Shown: one piece after another, positions 47,101 through 58,381 of the stretch
How the letters are laid out: every line of letters starts with the position of its first letter
Position numbering within the stretch: the stretch's first letter is position 1
Assembly (NCBI RefSeq): GCF_023278565.1
Contig: NC_064676.1
Coordinates: 4,402,001-4,466,000, forward strand
Source: Colletotrichum lupini
Lineage: Eukaryota; Ascomycota; Sordariomycetes; Glomerellales; Glomerellaceae
Reading direction: 5' to 3'
Length of the DNA stretch: 64,000 bases
Program-made: the position numbers and the translations under genes
Notes under the pieces: generated by a model
Databases searched by the model: none
Seen by the model: the letters and a program-made list of their open reading frames with translations, nothing else
Told to the model about the DNA's origin: nothing

Positions 47101-50100
47101 AAAATAAAAATAATACTAAGTTTATAATACGATATAGTCGTCCCTAGTCGATAAGTATATCTAGTTATTTCCGGACGACTTCTTTTTTATTAACTCCTAA
47201 ATAGTAGATCTTCCTCGTCTTAGGGACCTCCTTTTCCTAGCTTAGTTTAAGGGTAATTTATATTTATTAGTCTTTAAGAATATTAGTAAAGCCGGTATCC
47301 TTAAAGACGTTTTAGAAATAGTCTAGTAGGGGTATAAAGTAGTCTACTTTATTAGCTCCGTTATATATCGTAATTCTAGTTATATATTTCTTTGTTCGGT
47401 TCGTCGGCTAGACCTTTATTAGCTTAGAAGTTATAGCCTTGTTTAGCTTACTATTCGTACTACTAAAATTAGCCGCTATGCTCGCTTAGTCGTCGTTAAC
47501 TTATTAATAGTAGGCATTTTCGATAATTAAATTAAGGGAGCCGACCTTAGCTTTTATAGGGATTATAATAGGTTTATTAGTATTATTAATAGCTATAATA
47601 TAATATATATTCTCGTTAGCTAATAATACGTAGGATACGAACTTATTATGTAGTGCCGGCTTAAATAGTAAGTCTTTATTAGTTACTACGGAATATAAAA
47701 CTAGGAGTAGGGAAAATATATATAGTAGTATAATTATCGTTATAGCCGATCGGATCGTAGCCTTAATAAGTAGTCTGCGTTTAGTATTATAAAACGCCGG
47801 GACGTTAATATTATATAATTAAATAGTAATAGTAGAAGTAGTAAAGTCGATTTTGAATTTTTCTAGTCTTATAATATCGGTGCTAATTAATATATTTGTT
47901 TATAGGCTATTAACTAGCGATACTTCTCGTATAAAGTGTACTAAGGATAGTATGCTATCGTTTATAGTAGTGCCCTTAATATAAAATAGGAAGACTATAT
48001 AGTCTTATATTTAGTATATATCTATTCTAATACCTTTAATAATTAGAAGAACGGCGCGTCGTTTAATTTCTAAGAATAGGAAAATAATTATAATTTATTA
48101 TTAGTTAGCGATCGATCGACTGTAGCCTATATTAGTATAAACCTCCTCTTTAGTATTATTATTAAGGGAAGTTATAAGTCGTAATTATATAATAATAGAT
48201 ATTTTTATTCCGAATCCTATCCTAATATCTAGCTTAGAATCTATAATAAAAGTAATAATAGGTAGTCTAGCTTTATTAGTAACTAAAGCATTCGCCGTTA
48301 GTAAAGTAGTCGCCATATCGTCCTCCGTTATTAATATAATATTATTAAGTACGCTTTTTTCTAATCCTCGTCGTTTAGTAACTAAGGAATCCCGAGAAAG
48401 GCGTTAGTTATTAGTATTTATAGTTTATATTAAAGGCCTACGTCGTATACGTTACGGAGATATTAGAATAGTTTATTATTTAAAGCGAATTACTCGCTAT
48501 ATTTCTTATAATTATATATATTTAAAGAGCCGGTAATAAAAAATACTACGTCCCCGATTACGGGTACCGGATCGTAGTTTAGAGGTCCGTGGTCCGTATT
48601 ATTAAAATTATTATTTATATCTAGTTCCTCTAGTTAGTTATTGCCGTAGTACGCTTATTCTAAATTCTAATCCTCGTCTTATTTTAATAGCTCTTTATCC
48701 TATTTCTCTAATACGTAGGCTTATATATACGTACGACGTAGTTAGTTATAGTTAGAACGGTTTAAATAGTAGTTATTACGCTATTAATATAGTTTATTAG
48801 GGTTATTATTAGGGTTATAGGTATACCCGCTAGATTATAATAACGTTATAGAACTTTTTATCTAGGGGGGTTAGTACGGCTAAGACTAAGTACTCTATTA
48901 TATTTATTACGTAATATTAATTATCTAGCTATTAGCCTACGTCGTAGGTTAATTATTTAACTAATTACCTCCTTAAGAATTGCCGCTTTTATACGAGTTA
49001 TTATACTAAGTAGGTAGCTTATAGTCGTTCGGACGATTAAAGTCGTTATACTAATTATAATTAGACTACTTATTAGACTATTAGTAATTATAGTTCGGCT
49101 AGTAATTATTAAACTCCGGTCTCTATAATAAATAGGGAGTATTCTAATATCCTCTTTTTTATAAAGCTAACCTTAGTTCGGGGACTAGGTCGTTATTATA
49201 TAAAGAGCTCGTTATTACTTATCGTACTTAGTAATTATTTCGTATAGGATATTTATTTTTAACTATGCAAATTAAGATACTTTTTTTATTATCGAGGTAG
49301 TTTAAGAACTAAGCTAGGGTTATCGTTACCGTTAGCTTTTTTATTTATACTTAGATCTCGCCGTTAAGAGCTTTAAAAATAACTCTAAGTTATACTTAAA
49401 CGTCGTCGATCTCTATATTTTATACGTTACGAATTATTATCTATATAAATAGTCTAATTATATATCTGTTAGTAAGGTCCTTAATTATAAGTTTTTATAT
49501 ATATAACGCGTTAAGGGCTTCGGAGGAATTTTATTTAAACCGCTTTTATAAAATCTTAGTAATAACCTATATTTCGTAGTTAGATAGAGCTAGTCGTTCT
49601 AGTTATATAAGCTTAGTAATATACTATATTAACGCTATATTTAGTAAATAAAACGACTATACCTCTTTAATAGCTACGTCGCCTCTAGTTACTACGAGAT
49701 ACTAGAGCTTATTATAAAAAATATAAACGTCGGTATAAGTAGTAAACTTAGTACCGGAGGTAATACTATACTTCGAATTATCGTAACTAGTTAGATCGAA
49801 ATATCTAATTTCCTCTAGCTTTAGGGGTATAAACTAATTACTATTATATCTAGGAGTTAATTATCGGCTACCGTCGTTACTATTATTTATATTATTTATA
49901 GTTAAGGCTACTATCGTAGTAATTTGGGCAATTATATTAATAAAGAGACTACTAATCGGGTTATTATTGCCCGTAGGCTAGTTATTACCGTTTATATTAC
50001 CGTCTATTATTCTAAAAAGCTTTATTAACTCGTTATAGTCGCTAAGTAGAGAAGGGTATAAGCGGTAGTTACTTAGGTTAGTAATAAGACTTTTTAAATT

Positions 50101-50577
50101 AAGGTAGTTACTTAGGTTAGTAGTACGTATTACTACTAGTATTAAAAGTATAGTAAGTAACAACTATAGTTAAGTAAGAGTCGTCGGACGAGTATCGTTA
50201 AATAACGTCGGTTAATAATCGAACTTTATAGTATAAATTTATCGGATTACCGTATTAACTCCTCGTACTAATTTTAAAAATTTAATAAAGTAGTTTAGCT
50301 CGACTTCGCTAGCGCGAGTATTAATAGTTTAGTTAGCTCGCTATAATACTTACGTTACGTAACGTTAGTTAGTATTTATAACTCTCGCTACGTAAGGATA
50401 GTTCGTATTATTAATATAAAAACGTAGTAATTATCTAGCTTTTAGCTTAGTTATTATTAGTCGTATTTCTTATAGGGGTAGAGTAAGGATTATTTAGTAA
50501 ATTAAATCCTAGTTATAATAGGCTAGTAAAAAAGAAATTCCTAGTACCGGGTCGTATTATAAGTTATGTTACTAGAT

Positions 50578-50737
50578 TGCCGGGGGCAAAGGTAGGGTTA
50601 ATATGATATGTCAAGTAGTGGTTGATTCTTCTAGGTAATGTGGGCAGAAGCCCCTAATGTGGGCAGAAGCCCCTATGTACAGTTGTGGCTGGTCGCCACC
50701 AGTTGTGGCACACAGCCTGTGGCTGTGTAGTGTGGCA
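50578..50737 (-). repeat. right LTR (5' LTR in element orientation)
   Basis: Mirror of the left LTR in mutation pattern: the inner 31 bases carry three transitions (50599, 50603, 50608), whereas the remaining outer part is unmutated and ends in an intact CA. Tandem 19-bp hairpin units are preserved. Confidence 0.92.
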
Positions 50738-50742
50738 GGTAC
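50738..50742. repeat. right target-site duplication GGTAC
   Basis: Partner of 42004-42008. Confidence 0.9.
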
Positions 50743-51367
50743 ACTCGGGCGGGAGCTGGGAGGTGCTGGCGCGTTTGGTGGGGTTGGGTTAGATCAGCGG
50801 GAGACTACGTTTGAGCTGGAGAAGGTGAAGAGGTGGTAGGGGCATGGGTATCTCCCGTTTGGGCGAACACAGTGACCGGGTCTCTGTTTGGCAGGACATG
50901 TCACTATTCACTATGACATTGTGCCTAAGTACTTTGGGGGGGTTTCAGTACGCTAGCATGTTAGGTATCTCAGGTAGGCACGGAGAAGATAGCCCAGCTG
51001 CATGTGCTTGCTTCCATTCCATTGCTTTGACCCCGCCAGAATATCTCAAAGACATGGATCTCACCGTTTGTTTCGTCCAAGAATCTGGATCCATTGAATA
51101 CCTCGCAAGGACAGAAAGAAGCATTGCATTCAGAAAGTGTGAGGCCAGAGCCAAGTATCATGTTTCAGTCTGACATTCATACATGTTGAAAGAGTCTTGG
51201 GAAGGAAAACTTCGACTTCTGTTAATATTCATCAACTCAGGATCAAATACACGATTTCGCTATTGATATCAGACAGCTAGAGGCATTTCCTACCATTTCG
51301 CTTGTCCTTTATTATTGAGCTCGCACCAACATCACCAAAAAAAAACATGATCCACCTTTCCCTAAGT
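50743..51367. other. intergenic, nothing recognised
   Basis: Normal-composition DNA right of the retrotransposon; before insertion it was contiguous with the UBR1 upstream region. No gene supported. Confidence 0.6.
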
Positions 51368-52294
51368 CTATGCCACTCCAAAAATGAGATAGAATGTCAC
51401 AGCGCCCTCAACTTCTCCAAGTTCTGCTTCCCCGTCACTGTCACCAAGCCAGCCGCACAAATTCTTTGCAGCTTCGAGTAATCGCAATAAGTCCGATCTG
51501 TCGGGAGAGTCGCTGCGTTTGCTGCGATTACTGCACTCCACGACCGCTTCCGCCCATTCTAGCAGCTGCGACATGGTTGTCGCTGCTTCCCGCTTCTTCC
51601 CCCTACCCATGAATTCGTTTAGTGCGTCTACGTTGGCTTGTTCCCAAAGATGATTGCAAATCCGGCCGGTGCTCTTCAAAAGCGATTCAGTCGAGACCGA
51701 GTCGCTGGCGGCGGAAGACGCTGAAGACGAAGAATAATGGTGCAAATCTCGTTGAACGGGTCGATCGTAGGGGCCGGGGCGACGACTGCCTCCACGAATC
51801 CTTCTCAAGCAACCCCCCCTTGAATTGTCTCTGCGCTCTTCTCTGCGTTCTCTTCTGCGATCGTTTCTGGCTTGCCTGCGTCGTCGTTCGTGATACTTCT
51901 GGCTAGCTCGTAGACAAATGTCCTGAACCGAGCGAATCCTCATTGCTAGAGCATGCCTCTCCTTATGAGATTGGAGTCGTGCAAGAAACCGCAAGAAGCC
52001 GTCATCCAACGCGCCAAAATCCGCCACGGATATGTCCATGTCATTTCGGTGCGGAATTTGCACAGTTAATGGCGCAAGTGGCATGCCCTGGATAGTGCGT
52101 CCAGCCAGGGCGCGTCGTTCAAGGAGAGAACCGGCGTGGAGTTGTGAATCAAAGTGAGGTGACATAGGCGAAGCTTGTACAGTCATTGAGTTCACACAGG
52201 GCGCCGAATTCTGATCCTTTGGTCTGAACGCAAGATTGTAGATGAATGTGCTGGGTGAGCGCTGAGGCTCGGGTTCTCTGCCGTACTGCTCCAT
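51368..52294 (-). CDS. hypothetical protein with Arg-rich centre
   Basis: Single open frame of 308 residues; I do not recognise a family. Residues 1-120 are Pro/Ser-rich with a predicted helical stretch (FLRFLARLQSHKERHALAMR). Residues 134-172 form a strongly basic Arg/Glu segment (RRRREARN-like) that could bind nucleic acid or act as a nuclear signal. A Ser-rich linker follows, then an Ala/Leu/Glu helical C-terminal region ending in a short hydrophobic tail (AVTFYLIFGVA). The length, the clean start, and the absence of low-complexity explanation for the C-terminal half argue it is real. It sits tail-away from ARPC1, 229 bases from that gene's stop, on the same strand. The mRNA may contain unseen introns. 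Confidence 0.6.
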   Translation of the reverse strand: MEQYGREPEPQRSPSTFIYNLAFRPKDQNSAPCVNSMTVQASPMSPHFDSQLHAGSLLERRALAGRTIQGMPLAPLTVQIPHRNDMDISVADFGALDDGFLRFLARLQSHKERHALAMRIRSVQDICLRASQKYHERRRRQARNDRRRERREERRDNSRGGCLRRIRGGSRRPGPYDRPVQRDLHHYSSSSASSAASDSVSTESLLKSTGRICNHLWEQANVDALNEFMGRGKKREAATTMSQLLEWAEAVVECSNRSKRSDSPDRSDLLRLLEAAKNLCGWLGDSDGEAELGEVEGAVTFYLIFGVA

Positions 52295-52523
52295 GTTGAA
52301 TGTTGATTATCAACGCCACTTGGAAGGTCAACCTGAGTTAGAGGACCTTACAAGCCGTATTTGTATAGAACCGGACGTCGAGCGACCGAGGCCTCTTGGT
52401 CAATTTTCTCGGAAAGAACTGTCGAGAACGTGTCACTAGGTGCTAGCATGTCAGCTCACAATATGGAGGTGAGTATCTGAAACATCGTGGTATTTCCATT
52501 GAAAGCTTGCTATGAAAGGTTGT

Positions 52524-53736
52524 CTAAGTGCTCCAAATGACGATTCTCCCGTCGACACCGCTGGCTTCATCTCTAGTTAGCATTCGACACCAGTGAACAA
52601 AGGGATTCTGAAACTTACAGGTAAACTTTGTCAAGTTACCGCCAGACTCTTCATAGGAACGAAGTGTGGTGACAGTGTTCTGATGTACCGTCTTGAGCTT
52701 GGTATCGTCCGTAGCCTTGCCCTTGAGATCCATCTGCCTGAACATGTTGAGCGCAGACTCTTCGCGGGCGTCGCTAAGCCCGGGTCGGCCCTTTGACTCG
52801 AGAGTACCGGCAAGGCTCCAGCCGCCTTCGCCGCCCTTGAAGCGGAAGGCTTCACAGTCGTAGCCTGCGGCAATGATCTCGTCCTCTGAGCTCCACAGAA
52901 GGCTCATGAAGGGAAGCAACTGGGTGGTGATGGTGACAACGGCGCGGGGAGGCTGTTCAGGGGCACTGGGGTATACGACAGTAATGCTGCTATCGTGAGC
53001 AGCAAACGCCAGGGCATTTCCGCTCGGCGAAAAGGAGACAGAGTGAACCCAGCCGGCAGAGTTGTTCAAGTACTCTCCGCAGACGGTGTTGAACGGCAAT
53101 CTTTCACCCCAAGCGGTCGGCTCGGGGCGGGCGTCGACACCCTTGATGAAACTGGACAGAACTCTGGCGTGGGCGTCGGTAGATCCGGCAGCAAGCAGAA
53201 CGGAGTTTGGGTGCCATGCGACGGATGTGATGGTGCTGCGAATGGGCTTCTTCAGGTGCTTCGACACCCACCAGTCGTTCTCCTCCTCAAAGTAGCAGAC
53301 GGCAATCACGCGGTCGCCCGATCCGACGGCGAACTTGGTCTCGGAGGGGGACCATCGCACAAAGGTCGCGGCGCGGCTGATTCGGAGGAGGACAAGTGTG
53401 GGCTTGTATCCGGTAGGCGAGGGCTCCCAGACAAGAGCATTTCTGTCTATCGCGGGAGGTCAGTTGCTATTCTCGACTCGGAGACAGGACAGAATTAGCG
53501 CGCATTGACATACCTTGAGAGCAGGAGACAATGCGGCCGCTGTTGGGAGCAATGTCGACACTCGTGACGGTCTTGTCGTGTCCTTTGAGCTCATCCTTGA
53601 GCTTGAAAGAGTTTCCAGTAGGTCCGTAGAGCTCAATGGTAGAATCGCGAGCGATAGCCAGCGTCTGGCGGTCGGCAGAGAAGGAATGGTCCGCGATGGG
53701 CGCGTGGAAGAGGTGGTGAACCTGAGGGGCCGCCAT
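52524..53736 (-). CDS. ARC40: Arp2/3 complex subunit 1 (ARPC1/Arc40/Sop2)
   Basis: Three exons (53736-53514, 53446-52619, 52564-52524) give 363 residues, the normal ARPC1 size. It begins MAAPQVHHLFHAPIADHSFS and carries WD40 blades with family-specific text: HDKTVTSVDIAPNSGRIVSCSQ then DRNALVWEP across intron 1, FVRWSPSETKFAVGSGDRVIAVCYFEE, and ITSVAWHPNSVLLAAGS. The last exon is tiny; I chose the acceptor at 52566-52565 because it gives TKFTSSGVDGRIVIWST, whereas the nearer AG pairs give a stop or a non-conserved junction. ARPC1 is the seven-bladed propeller subunit of the Arp2/3 actin nucleator at cortical patches, and contacts nucleation-promoting factors. In-frame Met at 53781 precedes the chosen start but lies outside the conserved N terminus. 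Confidence 0.95.
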
Positions 53737-54339
53737 GATGAACGATTGCTTCGTGATAGGAGTATAGCTCTCTACTACCACGATCTAGAATGAGTCGGAG
53801 GTTGTTGAGGGAGTGTGGAAAGAACAGAGTTGGCGATGTTGGCAGATGAAGTAATCGCTTGAGGCAGTGCTAGTTGATGCTGGCTGGCCTCCGTCCAAGC
53901 AAGGCAATGTACCTATCTCCCCAGGCTCTACATACGTAAGGTGCATGCATTGCATACACTACAACGTACCGTCTGGGAGGTGCACATTGGTGGGGCAGAG
54001 AGGGGCGTTACGTAGGTAGGTTAGGTAGGTCTTCCGACAGGGCAACATGGCATTCGCACCATTCTCCTTCGTGCACAGCTCTGAACCTAAGGCCACACCC
54101 TGGCGTCCATGGTATCGATTGGCGGCGCTAGCAGTGAAGCTCCGAAGGCTACTCGACTAACTACAGTGCGGTGGCCGGACGTTCATCACAAAAAATCGGT
54201 ACCGCGACGATTCAACGAGGACGAATATCACTACGCGCCACCTCGAGACCATACCCACACCGAACACACACTGTCGAGCAATTGACGATTTCCGCAAAGG
54301 CCTCATATCATCTCACACTTCCGTTCATCATACTGCACA
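53737..54339. other. divergent promoter region
   Basis: About 600 bases between the ARPC1 and U2B''-like start codons, with direct GTAGGTAGGT-type runs near 54010-54030. No gene supported. Confidence 0.6.
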
Positions 54340-55056
54340 ATGGCAGCGGTCGCCCCTCCCCGTGGCCTCGCGCCAAACGCATCACTACCCGCCAAAGTTG
54401 CAACTGTTGCTCCGAACCAGACGTAAGTCAGAAACCCAGGAAACAAGAGGCAATCGCTAATGATTGTAGGCTATATGTCACAAATCTCCCGTCGAACAAG
54501 ATACAAAAAGCTGACTTGCGAACCGAACTTTACTTGCTGTTCTCCACATACGGCCCCGTTCTCGACATCGTCGCCATGAAGACCATGAAGATGCGAGGGC
54601 AAGCCCACATCACCTTCCGCGATATCCAGACAGCGACCCAGGCCATGCGCTCCCTTGAAGGCTTTGAGTTCCTCGGTCGGCCTCTGGTATGCGACCTTGA
54701 GAGTAGAGGATCATAAGGGATTTCGCTGACGAGACCGTGAACAGAACGTCCAGTACGCAAAGTCCAAGTCCGACTTCGTCGCCAAATTAGACGGCACATA
54801 CAAGATGCCAAACTCGACAGCAGGAGCTTCCAGCACCGAAGTGACGGATCTTCAGAAGAGCATTTTCAACGCTCCCGCACCTGGTGCCGCACCAGCGGCG
54901 GCCACGGGGGTCACCACGGCGAAGCCGGCAGCCGGGGGTGATCAAACCATGGCTGACGCGCAGACGGCTGATGCAAGAGGCCAGAAGCGGACCAGAGACG
55001 AGGAAGAAGACGAGGACAGCGATGTTGCCATGGAAGAGGACAGCGACGACGATTGA
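54340..55056 (+). CDS. msl1: U2 snRNP B''/U1A-family RNA-binding protein
   Basis: Three exons (54340-54422, 54470-54686, 54745-55056; donors GTAAGT and GTATGC, acceptors TGTAG and AACAG) give 203 residues. One RRM begins at residue 28: RNP2 is TLYVTNLP, followed by the U1A/U2B'' hallmark NKIQKADLRTELYLLFSTYG, RNP1 MRGQAHITF, and the family C-cap NVQYAKSKSDFVAKLDGTY. The C-terminal 90 residues are Ala/Thr-rich and end in an Asp/Glu tract, with no second RRM; this fits U2B''/Msl1 rather than full-length U1A, though fungal members may serve either snRNP. It should bind U2 snRNA stem-loop IV in the spliceosome. Its stop lies 69 bases from the ATG10 stop (convergent). Confidence 0.9.
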
Positions 55057-55125
55057 GGATTTCAGCCTTGCATTTCAGTTCAAGCAGGGTGAGAGAAGGC
55101 AGGAAGGTCCCGGCGGCGGTGAGCT

Positions 55126-55985
55126 TCAGCCGGTTGAATCCAGGGCCATCTCTTTGGGCACCCAGAGCCCGACGCATCCGCCAACCAGGCCGAGCCATAG
55201 CATCATGTACTGCTCCTTGGAACAGTTGAAACCCGACATGGCGTCACCGAGGAGGCATGGATGGATGAAGAATGACGGTAATCCCGTGAGAGGGTGGTGC
55301 TGCGACCTCGATTGTTAGTACAGACCTACAGACGGTCTCTTTCAGAAGATTTAATTGACTGGTCCGCAGCTGATGCACACTTACGTCGCCGGAGATCCCT
55401 CCAATTCCGCTGGACCGTCGGAGAGCATCCTTGAACTGATCGGGCACCAGTCTTCGAAAGACAGTGTCAAGGTTGAATGCAGGCTCGTCGGCTGGCAGTC
55501 CGTGTAATGTGAACCACAGGCAAGGCATCCGATATGTGGGATGCCAGTGCACTTCGTAGACGACGTGACCGGAATCAGGAACGTGTGACCTAGAGAGCGC
55601 AGCCTGCCGTATGTGAGTGAACATAAGCAGCGTGTCGTATAAGAAGAGCCTGGAACATTACCTCGTCGGATTCTTCAGCATCAATCATGGCCTCATCACC
55701 CAGTCCTAGAGCATCCTTTTCCGAAGCACCATCGCCAAATGAAAAATTATCCAGAACGGATGAGAGATCGCCGCAGTCCAAAGTAGCCTCGAGTGGCCGG
55801 ATGATTTGCAAATAAGTAGTGTATTCAACGCCCGAGGCGAATGATGTATCAAGTGCCGTGCATACCCTCATTTTCCAACGCCGTCGCATCGGGCCCAAGG
55901 TAGCACGGCAATACTGGCTATCGAAATGATGGCATATTTCGGAAAACTCCTCAGGAGTCAAAAATGGGAAGTCCTTAAACGACAT
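55126..55985 (-). CDS. ATG10: autophagy E2-like conjugating enzyme Atg10
   Basis: Three exons (55985-55662, 55603-55385, 55299-55126; donors GTAATG and GTAAGT, acceptors GGCAG and CGCAG) give 238 residues. The N terminus (MSFKDFPFLTPEEFSEICHHF) matches fungal Atg10; exon 2 holds the E2-like beta-sheet block VVYEVHWHPTYRMPCLWFTLHGLP; exon 3 begins with the catalytic segment HHPLTGLPSFFIHPC, whose Cys in His-Pro-Cys is the thioester cysteine, then ends with a helix (KEQYMMLWLGLVGG). Atg10 accepts Atg12 from Atg7 and transfers it to Atg5 in autophagosome formation. An acidic loop (about 78-108) lies between the N-terminal part and the catalytic core. It is divergent from KGD2. Confidence 0.92.
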
Positions 55986-56894
55986 TCTTAACGTAGACAG
56001 TGTGTGCCCTCCAGAGTTGAATTTGTGTTTCCCTTGTTCGTGTGAAATAGGTCCAAATATCCCTGAGAACTCGACTGATGAGGATGCAACGTCGACTGTA
56101 GGGGAATGATCAGTCGTGGCACTGGAGGGCAGACTCGACTCTCCGTTGGCTCACACGTATAATGTGAACATAGACCGAGTCGATTTCAGGGTTCTCGATG
56201 CGGCAGACGTCTATTTTCCGGGCCGTATCCCTCTTGAAGTTGAAATGCTCGGATGCAGGCCATCGACTGAACGACGAGTTGGGTGTTGGTTGTGCCCTTG
56301 AGAGCCCCACTGGCCTCAAGGTACGGATACCCAATCTTTAAGTCGGCTACTTCGTTCCGGTACGTATCTAATAGTAGTAGCACTTTGCAACTTGAATGGG
56401 AGACCGTCCATGCCTGAAACTCTTTCTTCGTCACTTTGTCTGTATATCAAAGGCTCCTACCTCAGATTGAGCCCTTCTGTCCTGCCTACCTGCTGGTGAC
56501 AGTGAAAGATGGCCAACACGACAGTCCCGATGCCAATTTGCCAGTGACACTGCCTCTTGGGAATTCCATCTGTCCCAGCGTCGGAAGGGTCGGCATGTAC
56601 TCCGTATTTGTCCCGGCGAGAAAAAACTACAGGGCAGGCTCCAAGCCGGCCGTGGCTGAGTGCTATCCGAGGTAAGGGTACCTATTTGACGGCAGAAGGC
56701 TACTCGCTACGGGCGTACACACGGAGAGAACCGCTTCCACTACAGCTATGCTGCTGCCATTGCCAACCTGTGGGTCTCCTGCAGACCTGTGACCAGCTTG
56801 CCAGCCTACCAGAGTGCACCCAAAAAACAGAAAACACAACCACACTCATCTCTTCTCTCCTTTTCCCCACACACCTCATCGAACACCCGTCACG
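55986..56894. other. divergent promoter region
   Basis: About 900 bases between ATG10 and KGD2 start codons. A small minus-strand frame (56186-56434) shows no recognisable content. A GTACTCCGTA motif lies at 56597-56606. Confidence 0.55.
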
Positions 56895-58381
56895 ATGCTC
56901 TCGAGAAGACTTGTCGCGACTGCGCGCTCCGTGCCGCTGCGCCGGTACCAGCCGCGTTCGCTGCCGCTGCAGCTTCCCCAGATGATGCAGCACGTCCGCA
57001 GCTATGCCGACAAAATCGTCCAAGTGCCGCAGATGGCTGAGTCCATTTCCGAAGGTACCCTGAAGCAGTGGTCGAAGCAGGTCGGCGACTTTGTAGAGCA
57101 GGATGAGGAGATTGCCACCATCGAGACTGACAAGGTAGCTTTGTTCATCTGGTGTCTCTGGGGAAAACATGATGTTCCTATTGCTGACCGCAGTTCTTTC
57201 TCTTGTTGCACAGATCGATGTTGCTGTTAACGCTCCCGAGGCCGGTACGATCAAGGAATTTTTGGTCAACGAGGAGGACACCGTCACTGTCGGCCAGGAT
57301 ATCGTCAAGATGGAGCTTGGAGGCGAGAAGTCCAGCTCAAGCGAATCCAAGCCTGCCCCAGAGAAGAACTCGGAGCCCGAGTCAAAGCCAGAGTCCAAGT
57401 CAGAATCGAAGCCGGAACCTAAGAAGGAGGCGCCCAAGGATGATGCGCCCGCCAGTAAGCCCGCTGCCCCGGCAAAGGAGACGTCAAAACCTGCTCCTGC
57501 TCCCGAGAAGGAGTCGGCAACCAGCGCTGCTCCGGCGTTTGGCAGCCGTGAGGAACGTCGCGTAGGTCTACCACCCAATTTTTGCGTGCAATCTTTTCCA
57601 TTAGCAATAGAGCTGACTGGGCGTCTTCGCAGGTGAAAATGAACCGCATGCGCCTCCGAATCGCCGAAAGACTCAAGCAGTCGCAGAACACAGCGGCCTC
57701 GCTTACCACCTTCAACGAGGTTGACATGTCCTCCCTTATTGAGTTCCGCAAGCTTTACCGCGATGACGTCCTCAAAAAGACTGGTGTCAAGCTTGGTTTC
57801 ATGAGCGCCTTCTCTCGCGCTTGCGTCCTGGCCATGCGCGACATCCCGGCCGTCAACGCCTCCATCGAGGGCCCCAACGGCGGCGACACGATTGTATACC
57901 GCGACTATGTCGACATCAGCGTTGCAGTCGCCACTGAAAAGGGTCTCGTCACCCCTGTCGTGCGCAACACCGAGTCGCTGGACATGCTCGGCATCGAGAA
58001 GGCCATTGCCGACATGGGCAAGAAGGTATGGACGATGACCCTACTACGTCATCGAGGTTCAACGCTAACATGGAGCTATCACAGGCCCGCGACAACAAGC
58101 TGACGATCGAGGATATGGCTGGCGGTACCTTCACCATCAGCAATGGCGGTGTCTTTGGCTCGCTGATGGGCACCCCCATTATCAACCTTCCCCAGACTGC
58201 CGTCCTCGGACTCCACGCAGTCAAGGATCGCGCAGTGGCCATCAATGGCAAGATCGAGATCCGCCCCATGATGTACTTGGCGCTTACCTACGATCACCGC
58301 CTTCTTGACGGAAGAGAAGCTGTTCAGTTCTTGGTCAAGGTCAAGGAGTACATTGAGGATCCCAGACGTATGCTTCTGTAA
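56895..58381 (+). CDS. KGD2: dihydrolipoamide succinyltransferase, E2 of 2-oxoglutarate dehydrogenase
   Basis: Four exons (56895-57134, 57214-57561, 57633-58025, 58085-58381) give 425 residues. An Arg/Ser/Leu-rich mitochondrial presequence (about 1-36) precedes a lipoyl domain ([17 protein letters not shown]) whose attachment lysine, Lys80 in ETDKIDV, is the last codon of exon 1. A Lys/Glu/Pro/Ala linker follows, without the E1/E3-binding domain found in pyruvate dehydrogenase E2, which is normal for this enzyme. The catalytic domain starts near [18 protein letters not shown], contains [15 protein letters not shown], and ends with [10 protein letters not shown], where His398 and Asp402 are the acyltransfer residues. 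It transfers succinyl groups to CoA in the mitochondrial matrix TCA cycle. The protein ends in the typical DPRRMLL. Confidence 0.96.

Larger units (their letters stand above)
42009..50737 (-). mobile_element. RIPped Ty3/Gypsy LTR retrotransposon, complete insertion
   Basis: 8,729 bases bounded by 160-bp LTRs (TG...CA) and a perfect 5-bp duplication. The interior is strongly AT-rich, TpA-rich and CpA/TpG-poor while CpG persists, as RIP produces. The coding strand is minus: translating it past the many stops shows, from right to left, a probable gag region, reverse transcriptase (about 46.6-47.1 kb), RNase H (about 46.0-46.4 kb) and integrase (about 44.8-45.3 kb). RT before integrase means Ty3/Gypsy order. 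A purine-rich tract (complement of 42169-42180) beside the left LTR fits a polypurine tract for minus orientation. The internal region (8.4 kb) is longer than many Gypsy elements; roughly 2 kb beyond integrase is unassigned. No intact frame remains, so it cannot encode working proteins. Confidence 0.9.

Noticed and set aside
42169..50577. Small open frames inside the AT-rich block as genes
   Set aside because: They are chance frames in RIPped DNA, composed of Leu/Ile/Asn/Ser/Tyr; the real coding content is the degraded minus-strand pol.
42009..50737. CRISPR array or phage-like content in the repeat-rich block
   Set aside because: No regularly spaced short repeats; the organism is a eukaryote with spliced genes, and the repeats are LTRs.
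56186..56434. 82-codon minus-strand frame between ATG10 and KGD2
   Set aside because: No recognisable content or supporting exon structure; likely chance within a divergent promoter.
56700..57578. 292-codon minus-strand frame over the KGD2 linker
   Set aside because: Antisense of the Lys/Glu/Pro/Ala linker giving a Ser/Phe/Gly-rich shadow.
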